From: Luteolibacter flavescens
GTDB lineage: Bacteria > Verrucomicrobiota > Verrucomicrobiia > Verrucomicrobiales > Akkermansiaceae
Length of the DNA: 64,000 bases
Direction of reading: 5' to 3'
NCBI RefSeq assembly: GCF_025950085.1
Contig: NZ_JAPDDS010000010.1
Location: forward strand, 1-64,000
This document shows positions 18,435-28,231 of this stretch, piece by piece. Every line of letters starts with the position of its first letter. The first letter of the stretch is position 1. The notes under the pieces are model-generated. The model was not told the origin of the DNA. It worked only from the letters and a program-made list of their open reading frames with translations, and searched no databases. The position numbers and the translations under genes are program-made.

Positions 18435-21089
18435 TCATTTCGGCGGGAAGGGTCCTTCCACGAAGCGCCGGTGCTGGCGGATCAATTGGAAATCGAGGGC
18501 ACCCCCTTTCAAGGACCGGGTGGAGAACTCCACCGCCTTCTCCCGGTCGCCGCGTGCGAATTCCACCTCGGCCATCGTGTCGAGGTAGGCAGCCTGGAGT
18601 GGATGTCGCTCCAGTGCCTTCGTCAGGAACGCCTCCGCCTCGTCGAGGTTGCGGCTCGCGCGGGATGCCAGCCAGGCGGCGGAGTTGCGGCTATTGTCGC
18701 ACTCCGGGAACTGTTCGATGCGCTTCGTCACTGATGTCCACATGCGCTGGAAGATGTCGTCGTGCAGCTTGGTCAGTCCTTCCACACGCATCGCCGCGAA
18801 GAAGTGATCGGCCATCGCATTCTCGGCATAGGGCAAGGCCGCCCAGCGCTCGATCTCCGCGGAAGCAGCGGCGCGGTCTTTCTGAAGGTTGGCCATCGCC
18901 CGCGCGACGCCGGCATCGATCCGCGCCTGCAGTGAGGCCGACATGGAAAAGGTCGGAGAGATGCGATAGTTTCCCCCGCTCGCGGATGCCTGGCTGAAAG
19001 CCTGCGCCTCGGAAAGTGCGGCCATCATCCGCCAGTCTCCCCTCGCCTGGGCATCGTCGGCCAGGCGCGGCATCAGATCCGGGAAATAGGCGGCACCCCG
19101 GGTGCACTCCGCTCCTGCCCGCATCCACCAGCGGGAGGCACGCTCGAAATCACCCGCCACCGCCAGCTCGTCCGCGCAGCCGAATTGCGTCTGCACCTCG
19201 CCGAGAGCCAGCATCTCCGCCCGCTTTTCCTGGGCATCGGCAGCTTCCACATCGCCGGAGAGGCGGAGGCAGATGGACGCGCGGATGCGGTCCACGGCTT
19301 GGGACGGCTCGGTCTCCACCACCTTCATCCAGGTCGCGGCGGCATCCTTCCACTTGCCGAGCGTTGCCTGAGCGCGGCCCTTTTGCCGCAGCATGTAGAT
19401 ATTGTCATTCAGCTCCAGGGCCTCGATGCAGCGCAGGGTATTTTCCTTGTCACCCAGATGATCATCCAGCGACGTCATCAGCTCGACCATCGGGCGACGG
19501 GCGCCAGCCTCCTCCTTCTCGATCGCCTTCCATGACAGGTCGATGAAGCGGGCGCGGTCTCCCTTCGTATCCGGCAGCAAGTCGAAGATGCGGCACATCC
19601 ACTCCAGCCGCTCGGTGTGATCCAGCGTTGGATCGAGCCTCGCCGTCCAGCTCCAGAGGCGATCCGGGTCGTCGAGGAAGTCGAAGAGATTCGACACCGC
19701 CAGCCCCCAGCGGACCTCGTCATCACCCGCGAACTGCGCCACCGATTTCAAGACAGGCTGCACGGTCGCGATGCTGTTGACGTAGGTGAATGGCCCGCGG
19801 AAAAGCCGGTTCAACGTGCCGATGTAGATTTCCTGATCCGCCTGGCTGAGCTCCAGAAGCGGCGCCAGGAAAGCATCATCCAGTTCCGCAGTGAGCCCGC
19901 GATGCTCCAGGAAATATCCGAGCGTCGCGAGTTCGCCGACCTCGGTGCCTTCGCTGTCCTCATCCGGCAGCGTGCGGAAGCGCTTGGCCGCCCAGCCCTT
20001 GTAGTCCGGCTTCTCCGGGTCGAGCCCCAGCGCCTTCAGCGCCTCCTCGATCCGTTCGGTGGCCTCGAAGTAGTAGAATGCCGCGCAGGGATCCAGCTCC
20101 ACGAGACGCTTCTCCGCCTCTGCCACATCGCCGGTCAAAAACAGCAGACGGAGTTCCTTTGACTGATCTTCCACATCACCGCCACGAGCTTGCCGTCGCA
20201 GTTCGCGACCGATCTCCGGCGGGATGGGCTTGCCCTCGGCAGTCAGGATCGCGAATTCCCGATAGCGCTGGAAGCCCGCGGCTGCCTGCATCTGTGGTGC
20301 CGGTCCGGCCGTATGGAGCCACGGCAAAGGATCGCCGGACAGCAGATGAAGGCGTGCTGCAGCCTGTTCCAGCCCCGCCTTCTCCGCTTCCTCCGCGGCC
20401 TCCGGCAGACGCCCGGCGCAGGCGAGCAGGGCATAGCGCCAGAGAGAGCCGGCCTCGCCTTCGAGATTCTTCGCCTTCTCCAGCTCCTGATCCAGCGTAC
20501 CGGTCGCCCGATGGAGCGCGGCCTTTGCCATCAGCTCCGGGGACTCCGGGCGGGCCATGTCGAGATACGCGAAGGCCCCCGCCAGATCCGGCTGCTCGCT
20601 GGACAGGCAATCCCGGGCGGCCTCCACGGCCACACCGCGCACCGTTTCCTCCAGCATCGCGAGCGTGTCCGTATTCTTTTCCAGTGCGTAAAGTTTCAGG
20701 ATCTGGCGGAAGGCGCGCTGCCGCTTCAGCTCCGCGATCGCCGCGCGCTTCTCGTCCACGCTGCCTCGGTCGTAGCGCATCACCTCCGCCACGATCTTCG
20801 GCGAGCTGTCCGGCAGGATGCCGAGCTGGATCTTCCGCACCAGTTCTCGGGCCCTCACCGCGGCCTCGGGGTCCTTTGACTCCATGGCTCTCTCCAGATC
20901 CGGCAGGGCCTTGTCGCCCAGAGCCCAGAGCTCGCGGGTCGCCTTCTCGCGCACCGCGTAGGATTCATCGGAAAGCGCGGCCACCGAGTCCGGGAGCGGC
21001 ACGGGGTCCTTCGTCGGGGTCACCGGTGCGGCCAGCGAAGCGGCTGCCAGCGCGATGCTCCAATATGTCGGTGCCACTCTCAGCTTCAT
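18435..21089 (-). CDS. Secreted TPR/HEAT-like repeat protein, 884 residues
   Basis: The ATG at 21089 places a signal peptide (LRVAPTYWSIALAAASLAAP) at the front. The N-terminal part (about 40-110, YAVREKATRELWALGDKALPDLERAM) is typical of the HEAT-like repeat used by Planctomycetota/Verrucomicrobiota exported proteins. The rest is helical TPR-like solenoid, ending with a recognisable TPR pair (AEAFLTKALERHPLQAAYLDT then AEVEFARGDREKAVEFSTRS). No catalytic motif is seen, so a scaffold or protein-interaction role is inferred. It starts 33 nt downstream of the sirtuin gene on the same strand. Confidence 0.85.
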   Translation of the reverse strand: MKLRVAPTYWSIALAAASLAAPVTPTKDPVPLPDSVAALSDESYAVREKATRELWALGDKALPDLERAMESKDPEAAVRARELVRKIQLGILPDSSPKIVAEVMRYDRGSVDEKRAAIAELKRQRAFRQILKLYALEKNTDTLAMLEETVRGVAVEAARDCLSSEQPDLAGAFAYLDMARPESPELMAKAALHRATGTLDQELEKAKNLEGEAGSLWRYALLACAGRLPEAAEEAEKAGLEQAAARLHLLSGDPLPWLHTAGPAPQMQAAAGFQRYREFAILTAEGKPIPPEIGRELRRQARGGDVEDQSKELRLLFLTGDVAEAEKRLVELDPCAAFYYFEATERIEEALKALGLDPEKPDYKGWAAKRFRTLPDEDSEGTEVGELATLGYFLEHRGLTAELDDAFLAPLLELSQADQEIYIGTLNRLFRGPFTYVNSIATVQPVLKSVAQFAGDDEVRWGLAVSNLFDFLDDPDRLWSWTARLDPTLDHTERLEWMCRIFDLLPDTKGDRARFIDLSWKAIEKEEAGARRPMVELMTSLDDHLGDKENTLRCIEALELNDNIYMLRQKGRAQATLGKWKDAAATWMKVVETEPSQAVDRIRASICLRLSGDVEAADAQEKRAEMLALGEVQTQFGCADELAVAGDFERASRWWMRAGAECTRGAAYFPDLMPRLADDAQARGDWRMMAALSEAQAFSQASASGGNYRISPTFSMSASLQARIDAGVARAMANLQKDRAAASAEIERWAALPYAENAMADHFFAAMRVEGLTKLHDDIFQRMWTSVTKRIEQFPECDNSRNSAAWLASRASRNLDEAEAFLTKALERHPLQAAYLDTMAEVEFARGDREKAVEFSTRSLKGGALDFQLIRQHRRFVEGPFPPK

Positions 21090-21121
21090 CGGGTCACAGC
21101 GTCCGATCTTTGGGCGGGAAA

Positions 21122-21829
21122 TCAACTCAGATCCTTGGCGGCCGAGATCACACCTTCCACCCAGGCCGGCACCAGTTCCCCCGCCCGGCCGCGCCGGCTC
21201 TCATGAAAAACCCCGCTCGCGGCACTTTCCTCCAGATTCAGCTCCAGCGTGGGGACGCCGGAATGCCGCGCCCACGTGACGAAGGAAGCCGCCGGATACA
21301 CCCGGCCCGAGGTGCCGATCGCGACAAATTGATCCGCCGAGGAAATCGCCGCCGAGATCTCATCCAGCCCGAATGGCATCTCGCCGAACCAGACGACGTG
21401 GGGCCGCATGCAATCGATACCCCGGCATGCCGGGCAGATGGAGGCGCGGCTGAGATCCTCGCGGCACGGGACGACCACGCCGCACTCCTTGCAGCGCGCT
21501 TTGAGCAACTCGCCGTGCATGTGCAGCACCTCGTGCGACCCGGCGCGCTCGTGGAGATCGTCGATATTTTGAGTGACCAGGGTGAGATCCACCCCGCGGG
21601 CACGGCCAAGCTTGGCGAGGGCATGGTGGGCGGCATTCGGCTCCACCTCCTGCACCTTTCGCCGGCGGCCGTTGTAGAACTCGTGCACGAGCTGCGAATC
21701 CCGGGCAAATCCTTCCGGCGACGCGACATCCTCGACGCGATGCCCCTCCCACAGGCCATCGCTGCCGCGGAAAGTGGGCACGCCCGATTCCGCAGAGATC
21801 CCGGCCCCTGTCAGCACCACGATTTTCAT
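21122..21829 (-). CDS. cobB: NAD-dependent protein deacylase (sirtuin, CobB-type)
   Basis: The 235-residue protein is a class III sirtuin. The ATG at 21829 (MKIVVLTGAGISAESG) fits the family. Motifs are GAGIS and FRGSDGLW for NAD binding, TQNIDDLHERAG, catalytic His in VLHMHGEL, and the zinc cysteines CKEC and CPAC. FYNGRRR carries the Tyr-x-x-Arg pair associated with desuccinylase/demalonylase activity in class III enzymes. It removes acyl groups from lysine, making nicotinamide and O-acyl-ADP-ribose. Cytosolic; upstream in a same-strand run with the repeat-protein gene. Confidence 0.96.
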   Translation of the reverse strand: MKIVVLTGAGISAESGVPTFRGSDGLWEGHRVEDVASPEGFARDSQLVHEFYNGRRRKVQEVEPNAAHHALAKLGRARGVDLTLVTQNIDDLHERAGSHEVLHMHGELLKARCKECGVVVPCREDLSRASICPACRGIDCMRPHVVWFGEMPFGLDEISAAISSADQFVAIGTSGRVYPAASFVTWARHSGVPTLELNLEESAASGVFHESRRGRAGELVPAWVEGVISAAKDLS

Positions 21830-21874
21830 TCGCGACAAGAAAGCCGCGGCAGGCATCGGAAGCAATCGCGCAGC

Positions 21875-22258
21875 TCAATCGATGCCTGTGGGCTTCCAAT
21901 CGTCCTCCGCCTCGACGGGCATGTCAGGCACCTCGGCGGGCTGACTTTTCAGGACCTGATAAGTGCCGACTCCGATCACCACCCAGAGCAAGAGCCCGAC
22001 GAAGCAGACCCAGCCCGCTTTCAGCGCCCTGCGCTTGCCAGGCTGATGTCGCCAAAAGATTGAAGAGATGACATCCTGCTTCTTTTTCCTGAATCGGTTT
22101 TCTTCAAACAAAGCATCCAACGGCGCGAGGTCGAGCCGACCGAGGGTAATAATTGTGAGGAATGCCGAGCCGGTCAAATGGCCCAACGCGCCGAAGACAT
22201 AGCCGACGATAGTGGCTACTGGAGCAATGATTGCCCCTATGACTTCATCCGCAGGCAT
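21875..22258 (-). CDS. Hypothetical membrane protein
   Basis: The 127-residue protein has a hydrophobic N-terminal half (VIGAIIAPVATIVGYVFGALG and GSAFLTIITLG), a basic loop (RFRKKKQ), and a third helix (AGWVCFVGLLLWVVIGVGTY) before an acidic tail. It lies 45 nt upstream of the sirtuin gene on the same strand. The family was not recognised. Confidence 0.65.
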   Translation of the reverse strand: MPADEVIGAIIAPVATIVGYVFGALGHLTGSAFLTIITLGRLDLAPLDALFEENRFRKKKQDVISSIFWRHQPGKRRALKAGWVCFVGLLLWVVIGVGTYQVLKSQPAEVPDMPVEAEDDWKPTGID

Positions 22259-22295
22259 CTGTCGTCAGCGTTGCGACATCAGGCCGACTTGGCAA

Positions 22296-24254
22296 TCATC
22301 GCTTTGGCAACCCGGGAGATATGGCAATGTCTCCGCGCAGCATCTTTCCGATTTCTCCGGTGAGCCACAGGTAGTGGTCCGATCTCACGTCGGGCTCGGC
22401 GAGAAACCGGCTGGCCCCGACCGGCGGATTGCCCGTCGTCTTGAAGATCGCCGTACCCTCGTCCATTTCGTCAAACATCGCGACATACAGCGAGCGCGAC
22501 CCGGCCTGCCGGGCGGCGGTAGCCTGGCCCCAGAGGAATCGCCCGCCGAGCCGCGGGATCATGTCGAATTTTGCATCGCGTCCGCGGCTCTTCTCCAGAT
22601 TCTGCCAACTGAACCCGGGAAAGATCACCGGGAGATAGTCCAGGCCCCGCACCCTGCACCACGCCAGATCCGGCTCCAGCAGGGCACCGCGACGAGCCTC
22701 GGCATCCTGCGGTGTCCCGAAGCGACCAACCGACCACGGGCTGACGATGTCCGCGAGCGCGATCAGCTCATGCAGCTTCGCATCCTGGATCGTATCGCGA
22801 TCCAGCGTGCGCCAGTAGCACGGGACGCCGAGCATCACCGAGAGCCCCTCGCCCTTGAAAAAGCGGATGAGCTTCTCCCACTCCGCAAGCGCGGGTGGGC
22901 GATCATTGAAGCCGAGTCCCCACAGCGTGACCAGGGGCCGGTGACGATACTTCAGGTAAGCAGGGTCGCCGCCTACCTTCAGCCGCTGCCAGTCCTCAAT
23001 CACGCTCGGGAAGTCCTCCGGCTTCAGCCCGGAGAGGTCATACATCAGCGACCATTCCCGGCCTTCCTCTTTCGCGGCATCACGGACGTGTGAAAGCACC
23101 CGATCCATGGGATCGCGAGAGCGCGGATCGCGAGCGTTCGTGGCGAAGCGCTGGAGGAATGCACCGTCGATCCCGTGCTCGCGCATCCAGCGGAAATGCC
23201 GCCGGATCGTATCAGGATGTACCGAGCTGAAGACCTCCGCCACCGAGCCATCCGCATAACGGAAGGCCGTGGCGTGTCGCTCGCCGGGACCAAGCTCGCT
23301 CACATCCGGCCACATCTCGATGTGCGAATGCCCAGGCTCGAACTTCCCATCCACCGCATAGTGATGCCAGCCATTGCCGGAGCCGTCGCCCTCACAACGG
23401 AACCACCCTTGGTAGCCGGTGAAGATCTTGCCATCCAGCAGCCCGTTCATCTTTCGCCACGCTGACATCGAGCGGCGAAGGTTCTCCCGCTGATCGCCTT
23501 TCACGCCGTAAGCCTGCAGGCCCACCGGCCCGTGCCACTTCGCTTCATCCTGCAACCGCCGGATGAATCCTGCAGTGTCATAGGTCCCCTGCCCGAGCGG
23601 TTGGATCAGCCGGTCCCATCCCATCGACTTCGTGTCACCCTTGTCGGCACCGTTGATGGTGACAAATTGCAAGCGCGCCGCCTCTCGCGAAATCGCCGGG
23701 AGCGGATCGACGTCGCCCTCCACCTTCAGCCAGTGGCAGAGATTGAAGGTGATGCCGACGTTGCCGCGATCCACGACCGAGGCGATTCTCGACGCATCGG
23801 AAAACATCTCCAGCCAGTGGCCTGCATGGGGGTAGAGGGACACCTTCACGCCCGCCAGGGAGGCGTGGTCGGCGATCTCCCGCAGCGCAGCCACGGCCAC
23901 GTCATCTCCTCCCGCCACCTTGCGAACGGCGATCCACAGCGTGGAGTCATGCCCCTTCAAATCCCCGACCAGCTTCCTGATCTCCGGGGTGAGCGCAGGC
24001 TCCCCGGCGGGAAAATCGAGGGTCAGGTAAACATTCCACAAGCGCAGCCCGCGCGCCTCCAGCCTTCCTCTGAGCGCGGATACCTCATGACCGCTGCCAC
24101 CGAGACCATCATAGCCAAGCGCGTCCAAGGTCCCGGCCACCGCCTCCGGCTCACCGGAGATGCCGGGGTCCATCGCGAAGAATGGATTCGCTCCCCTGCC
24201 CGTGAGGCAGAGGAGCAGATACAGGAAAACGCAAGCGATGGCACGGACTGGCAT
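22296..24254 (-). CDS. Exported fusion: xylose isomerase-like TIM barrel plus GH99-like glycoside hydrolase
   Basis: The ATG at 24254 gives 652 residues with a signal peptide (RAIACVFLYLLLCLTGRGA). Residues about 30-265 resemble the sugar-phosphate isomerase/epimerase (AP endonuclease 2-like) barrel: ALGYDGLGGSG, VSLYPHAGHWLE, and NVGITFNLCHWLK where a metal-binding D/E is often found. From about 280 a second barrel begins with GKIFTGYQGWFRCEGDG and includes the DGAFLQRF and MYDLSG motifs of GH99/GH71-like proteins (endo-alpha-mannanase relatives). Both parts appear complete. The combination suggests processing of an alpha-linked glycan and its released sugar outside the cytoplasm; this is inference. 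Confidence 0.8.
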   Translation of the reverse strand: MPVRAIACVFLYLLLCLTGRGANPFFAMDPGISGEPEAVAGTLDALGYDGLGGSGHEVSALRGRLEARGLRLWNVYLTLDFPAGEPALTPEIRKLVGDLKGHDSTLWIAVRKVAGGDDVAVAALREIADHASLAGVKVSLYPHAGHWLEMFSDASRIASVVDRGNVGITFNLCHWLKVEGDVDPLPAISREAARLQFVTINGADKGDTKSMGWDRLIQPLGQGTYDTAGFIRRLQDEAKWHGPVGLQAYGVKGDQRENLRRSMSAWRKMNGLLDGKIFTGYQGWFRCEGDGSGNGWHHYAVDGKFEPGHSHIEMWPDVSELGPGERHATAFRYADGSVAEVFSSVHPDTIRRHFRWMREHGIDGAFLQRFATNARDPRSRDPMDRVLSHVRDAAKEEGREWSLMYDLSGLKPEDFPSVIEDWQRLKVGGDPAYLKYRHRPLVTLWGLGFNDRPPALAEWEKLIRFFKGEGLSVMLGVPCYWRTLDRDTIQDAKLHELIALADIVSPWSVGRFGTPQDAEARRGALLEPDLAWCRVRGLDYLPVIFPGFSWQNLEKSRGRDAKFDMIPRLGGRFLWGQATAARQAGSRSLYVAMFDEMDEGTAIFKTTGNPPVGASRFLAEPDVRSDHYLWLTGEIGKMLRGDIAISPGLPKR

Positions 24255-24343
24255 GGCAGGATCTAACGAAACCACCTGCCGGATACGCGCAGGAATCTCA
24301 AGATTCCTCCACGTATCCTATCATTTCCGGGCCCGCCGGTGGA

Positions 24344-26185
24344 TCACTCCACCGTCACGCTCTTCGCCAGGTTGCGGGGCTGGTCGATTTCGCAGCCGCG
24401 CTCGTTGGCGATGTGGTAGGCGAGAAGTTGCAGCGCCACCACGGTCGGAACGGTGGCGACCAGCGGATGCGTGGCCGGCACCTCGATGACATCATCCATG
24501 AACTCCGCCGCCTCGTGGTCGCCTTCCGTGACGATGCCGAGGATCTTCGCACCGCGGGCGCGGCATTCCTCGACATTGCCGAGGGTCTTGTCCTTGCCCG
24601 GGATGTCGTTCGCAAGGGCGATGACCGGCGTGCCTTCCTGCAAGAGCGCGATCGGGCCGTGCTTCAGTTCCGCCGCATGATAGCCCTCGGCGTGGATGTA
24701 GGAGATTTCCTTCAGCTTCAGCGCACCCTCCAGCGCCACCGGATACATCGGGCCACGGCCGATGAAGAAGGCATGCTCGTTCTGCGCGTAGCGCGCGGCG
24801 ATGGCGGCGATGCGGTCACTTTGCTCGATCACCTTTTGCACGAGATCCGGGATGGACTCGATGGCCTTCGCGAATTTCATGCCCTCCTCGCGGGAGAAGC
24901 GACGACCGCGGCCGAGCTTCAGCGCCATCATCAGCATGACCGCCACCTGGCAGGTGAAGGCCTTCGTCGAGGCGACCGAGATCTCGGGACCGGCGTGCAG
25001 ATAGACGCCGCGACCGGTCTCGCGGGCGATGGTCGAGCCGACGACATTGCACAGGCCCATGACGAAAGCGCCCTTCTGGTTTGCCTCGCGGACCGCGGCC
25101 AGCGTGTCAGCCGTTTCGCCGGATTGCGAGATCGCCACGACAAGGTCACGGCTGCCGATGATGGGATTACGATAGCGGAATTCCGCGGCCTGCTGGACCT
25201 CCGCGTGAATGTCAGCCAGATCCTCGATCGCATATTCACCCACCAGTCCCGCGTGGAGCGAAGTGCCGCAACCGACGAACACGACGCGCTGGATCTCCGC
25301 AAGATCGCGCGGCGAGGTACCCATGCCGGAAAGCACGGACGAGCCGAGATTGAAATCGAGGCGACCGCGGATGGCATTGCGCAGGGAGTCCGGTTGCTCG
25401 TGGATTTCCTTGAGCATGAAGTGGTCGTAGCCACCCTTCTCCGCGGCTGCGGCATCGAAGCCGAGTTCATTCACCTCGCGGGTGACTGGCACCTGGTTGA
25501 GGTCGCGGATGTCGATATTGTCGGCGGTGACGATCGCGATGTCATTGTCCTCCAAGTAGATCACCTGGCGGGTGTGAGCGATGATTGCGGAGGCGTCCGA
25601 GGCCACGATGGTCTCGCCTTCGCCCACGCCGATGACGATCGGGCTGCCGCGGCGCGCGGTGATGATCTTGCCCGGTTCCTTCGCCGAAATGACGGCGATG
25701 CCGAAGGTGCCTTCCACCTGGCTCAGGGCGTCGCACACCGCCTGGAAGAGGTCGCCCTTGTAGCGGTCGCCGATCAGGTGCGCTAGCACCTCGGTATCGG
25801 TCTCCGAGTAGAAGGTCTGGCCCTTGCCCTCAAGGCGGGTGCGCAGGGAACGGTAGTTCTCGATGATGCCATTGTGGACCAGCGCGATGTCGCCCGATTC
25901 ATCGAGGTGCGGGTGGGCATTCACCTCGGTCGGCGGGCCGTGGGTGGCCCAGCGGGTGTGCGCGATGCCCGTGGAAGATTTCACGAAGCGCTCCGCCGGC
26001 CAATCCGCGTGAGCCTTGTCATTGAGTGCCGCGACCTTGCCCGGAGCCTTGCTGACGACGATGGAGCCATTCTCGAGGATGGCCAGACCCGCGGAATCGT
26101 AGCCGCGATATTCCAGACGGCGCAGGCCGTTGATGAGCACGCTGGGTGCAGAAGCTTTACCGATGTATCCGACGATGCCGCACAT
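24344..26185 (-). CDS. glmS: Glutamine--fructose-6-phosphate aminotransferase GlmS
   Basis: The enzyme makes glucosamine-6-phosphate from fructose-6-phosphate and glutamine, the entry to UDP-GlcNAc. The start at 26185 exposes the catalytic Cys2 (MCGIVGYIG) after removal of Met; the longer frame to 26236 would bury it. Residues 1-240 are the Ntn glutaminase domain; two SIS domains follow (GCGTSLHAG, SQSGETADTL, and SYIHAEGYHAAELKHGP), and the end PRNLAKSVTVE is the family signature. 613 residues is normal. It is the last gene of a glmM / DUF4236-like / GlmU-like / glmS series. No glmS ribozyme fold was recognised upstream. Confidence 0.98.
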   Translation of the reverse strand: MCGIVGYIGKASAPSVLINGLRRLEYRGYDSAGLAILENGSIVVSKAPGKVAALNDKAHADWPAERFVKSSTGIAHTRWATHGPPTEVNAHPHLDESGDIALVHNGIIENYRSLRTRLEGKGQTFYSETDTEVLAHLIGDRYKGDLFQAVCDALSQVEGTFGIAVISAKEPGKIITARRGSPIVIGVGEGETIVASDASAIIAHTRQVIYLEDNDIAIVTADNIDIRDLNQVPVTREVNELGFDAAAAEKGGYDHFMLKEIHEQPDSLRNAIRGRLDFNLGSSVLSGMGTSPRDLAEIQRVVFVGCGTSLHAGLVGEYAIEDLADIHAEVQQAAEFRYRNPIIGSRDLVVAISQSGETADTLAAVREANQKGAFVMGLCNVVGSTIARETGRGVYLHAGPEISVASTKAFTCQVAVMLMMALKLGRGRRFSREEGMKFAKAIESIPDLVQKVIEQSDRIAAIAARYAQNEHAFFIGRGPMYPVALEGALKLKEISYIHAEGYHAAELKHGPIALLQEGTPVIALANDIPGKDKTLGNVEECRARGAKILGIVTEGDHEAAEFMDDVIEVPATHPLVATVPTVVALQLLAYHIANERGCEIDQPRNLAKSVTVE

Positions 26186-26255
26186 GTTGGGATGAAATGA
26201 TGGAGTGGAGAGGAGGGATGCCGCGGGCTGTGACACCGCGGCGGGAAAGGGTCAT

Positions 26256-27095
26256 TCAGGCATTTCCGGTGATGTCGCGCTGGACGACTTCCCCGGGGCG
26301 GGTGCTGGTGCCGGCCCACAATTTTCGGCCAGGGTAGATGGAAGTATTGATGCCGGTATGGACGCCATCACCGACGATGCAGCCGAACTTGCGGCGGCCC
26401 GTATCGACAAGCGAGCCATCCACCTCGGTGCGGTGGTTCTTGCCGTCGTGGCGGAGGTTCGAGGTTACGGTGCCAGCGCCGAAGTTCACCTTCTCGCCCA
26501 GCACGGAATCGCCGACGTAGCTGAGGTGCCCGACGTTCGTCCCCGAAAGGAGGATCGAGTTCTTGATCTCGACCGCATTGCCGACGTGGCACTTGTCGCC
26601 GATGGATGTGGACCCGCGGATGTAGCAGTTCGGACCGATCTTGCAGTTCGCGCCGATGACCACGTTCCCCTCGATGAAAACGCCGGGCAAGATCCGCGAG
26701 CCGGGGCCGAGATGGATCGTTCCCTCGATCACCGCATTCGGATGGATATCGCCTTCGATCTTCTTCTCGGAAAGCGTGCCGACATACTGCTCGTTCGCCC
26801 GCAGCAGGTCCCACGGATGCACGATGAGGAACGAGGTCTTCGCCACAACCGACTTCGAGACGTTTGGCACATCGCCGAACCAAGCCAGCGGCGTGCTGCG
26901 GTCATCGACCAATGTCGTGACCTCGGACGTCAGCAACGCCACATCCTCCGCCGTCAGCCAGGCATGCGGATGCGTGCGGAAGTGGCCGCGGCTTCCAGCC
27001 GCAAGCCCTTCACCAGTCAGGGCGGCGTGATGATCGCGGAGCAAGATGTTCCCGATCGGAAAGTCCTCGATGGCGCGTGTGTTGAAGAGAGGCAT
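26256..27095 (-). CDS. GlmU-like left-handed beta-helix acetyltransferase (acetyltransferase part only)
   Basis: The 279-residue protein has about 110 N-terminal residues without a nucleotidyltransferase GXGTRM signature, then hexapeptide repeats (IHPNAVIEGTIHLGPGSRI and on). It keeps features of the GlmU acetyltransferase site: VGHLSYVGDS (His), VNFGAGTVTSN and a Lys in the following DGKNH. The end KFGCIVGDGVHTGINTSIYP resembles archaeal-type sugar-1-phosphate transferases rather than E. coli GlmU. Placed between glmM and glmS, it may acetylate glucosamine-1-phosphate, with uridylyl transfer done by another protein. The start at 27095 was chosen because upstream sequence in this frame has no domain character. 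Confidence 0.8.
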   Translation of the reverse strand: MPLFNTRAIEDFPIGNILLRDHHAALTGEGLAAGSRGHFRTHPHAWLTAEDVALLTSEVTTLVDDRSTPLAWFGDVPNVSKSVVAKTSFLIVHPWDLLRANEQYVGTLSEKKIEGDIHPNAVIEGTIHLGPGSRILPGVFIEGNVVIGANCKIGPNCYIRGSTSIGDKCHVGNAVEIKNSILLSGTNVGHLSYVGDSVLGEKVNFGAGTVTSNLRHDGKNHRTEVDGSLVDTGRRKFGCIVGDGVHTGINTSIYPGRKLWAGTSTRPGEVVQRDITGNA

Positions 27096-27124
27096 GGAAC
27101 TGGAAAAAGATGCAGCGGATCGAA

Positions 27125-28195
27125 TTACACACCCGCGGCGATCGCCTTTGAATATAGGTCTAACATCGAGACGAATGACTCCGCGGCATCCGCATTGCTC
27201 GCGATATACTCCTCGTTCAACCCGGTAGTGGAACGGATCGAAATCCTGCCGTATTTGGCAATCGGGATCTGTTTGTTGTCGTTGAAGCGCCTGTCCGGTG
27301 AGCCGTCCTTGTTCGTCTTCGACCACGTCTGCCCCACCACTGTTGCATCGCGTGGAAGTGTCTCCCTCTCGATGAACTTGGTGACCCGGTATTCGACATC
27401 GAGATCCTTGTACTCCAGCAGCGCGAAATTCTCCGCCGAGATGAAATAGAGCACGAACAAAGGATAGAAGAACAGATCGCCGCCATTGGCATTCCCGAGA
27501 CGTGGGACGCCAACGCCAGCCTCGATCAGATCGCAGGCACCGAGCTGGAATTTGACCGGCTGCCGATCCACCGAACGGGTGGCGGTGGTCCGCTCGGCGA
27601 CACGGTCCGTACCACGATGCCCCACCGAGTCCCAGATCCGGTCACTATTCATGAGCACCGCAAACTCCCGGTGCATGTTGTTGAACGCACGAAAGACGCC
27701 TTCAGGCAGCTCGAAATCGGTGCGCAATTGGGAAAGTTTCCACTGTTCCTCAAGCTCCGCGCGCATGGCGAAGTTCAGTTCGGCGGACTCGCGAAGCTTT
27801 TCATACTTCGCCTTGAAAAGACGACGCATCAACCACCCCTGCTCCCACTTGCGAAAGGCTCCCACCGCGAAGGCCTCTTCATTGCGGGCATGGGCGAGCG
27901 CATTTCCGATCGTCCCGAGTTCGCGACGGACGCTGTCCAGCAGTCGCTTGAACTCGCTCAATCCCGGCGTGGTCAGCAAGCCGGTCCCCGCACTTCTGAT
28001 CGAGGCCAGAGCGGTGGGCCCGGCATGAGGCAGGGAATTGTCCGGAAGCTGACCGCCGTGAAGGTCCCCGACATCGGGACCAGATGCCAAATTGGGCAAC
28101 GATTCCCCTTCGACGGACGTGAAGACCCCATCCGGTGCGATGGTGATCCGAACGCTTGGGGGTGGAGTGAATGATGTTCTGAAGCGCCAGCTCAT
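27125..28195 (-). CDS. Hypothetical protein with DUF4236-like N terminus
   Basis: The ATG at 28195 starts MSWRFRTSFTPPPSVRITIA, which fits the DUF4236 pattern (M-G/S-W/F-RFRKS...PGVRLN..K.G). The remaining 300 residues are mostly helical with a Trp/Arg/Lys-rich middle (FRKWEQGWLMRRLFKAKYEK) and a beta-rich C-terminal part. Same strand as and between glmM and the GlmU-like gene, with short gaps (36 nt and 29 nt), so it is probably in their operon. No function can be assigned. Confidence 0.75.
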   Translation of the reverse strand: MSWRFRTSFTPPPSVRITIAPDGVFTSVEGESLPNLASGPDVGDLHGGQLPDNSLPHAGPTALASIRSAGTGLLTTPGLSEFKRLLDSVRRELGTIGNALAHARNEEAFAVGAFRKWEQGWLMRRLFKAKYEKLRESAELNFAMRAELEEQWKLSQLRTDFELPEGVFRAFNNMHREFAVLMNSDRIWDSVGHRGTDRVAERTTATRSVDRQPVKFQLGACDLIEAGVGVPRLGNANGGDLFFYPLFVLYFISAENFALLEYKDLDVEYRVTKFIERETLPRDATVVGQTWSKTNKDGSPDRRFNDNKQIPIAKYGRISIRSTTGLNEEYIASNADAAESFVSMLDLYSKAIAAGV

Positions 28196-28231
28196 GGATA
28201 AGGCAACGTATCTTCCCACGCAGGGCAGGCG

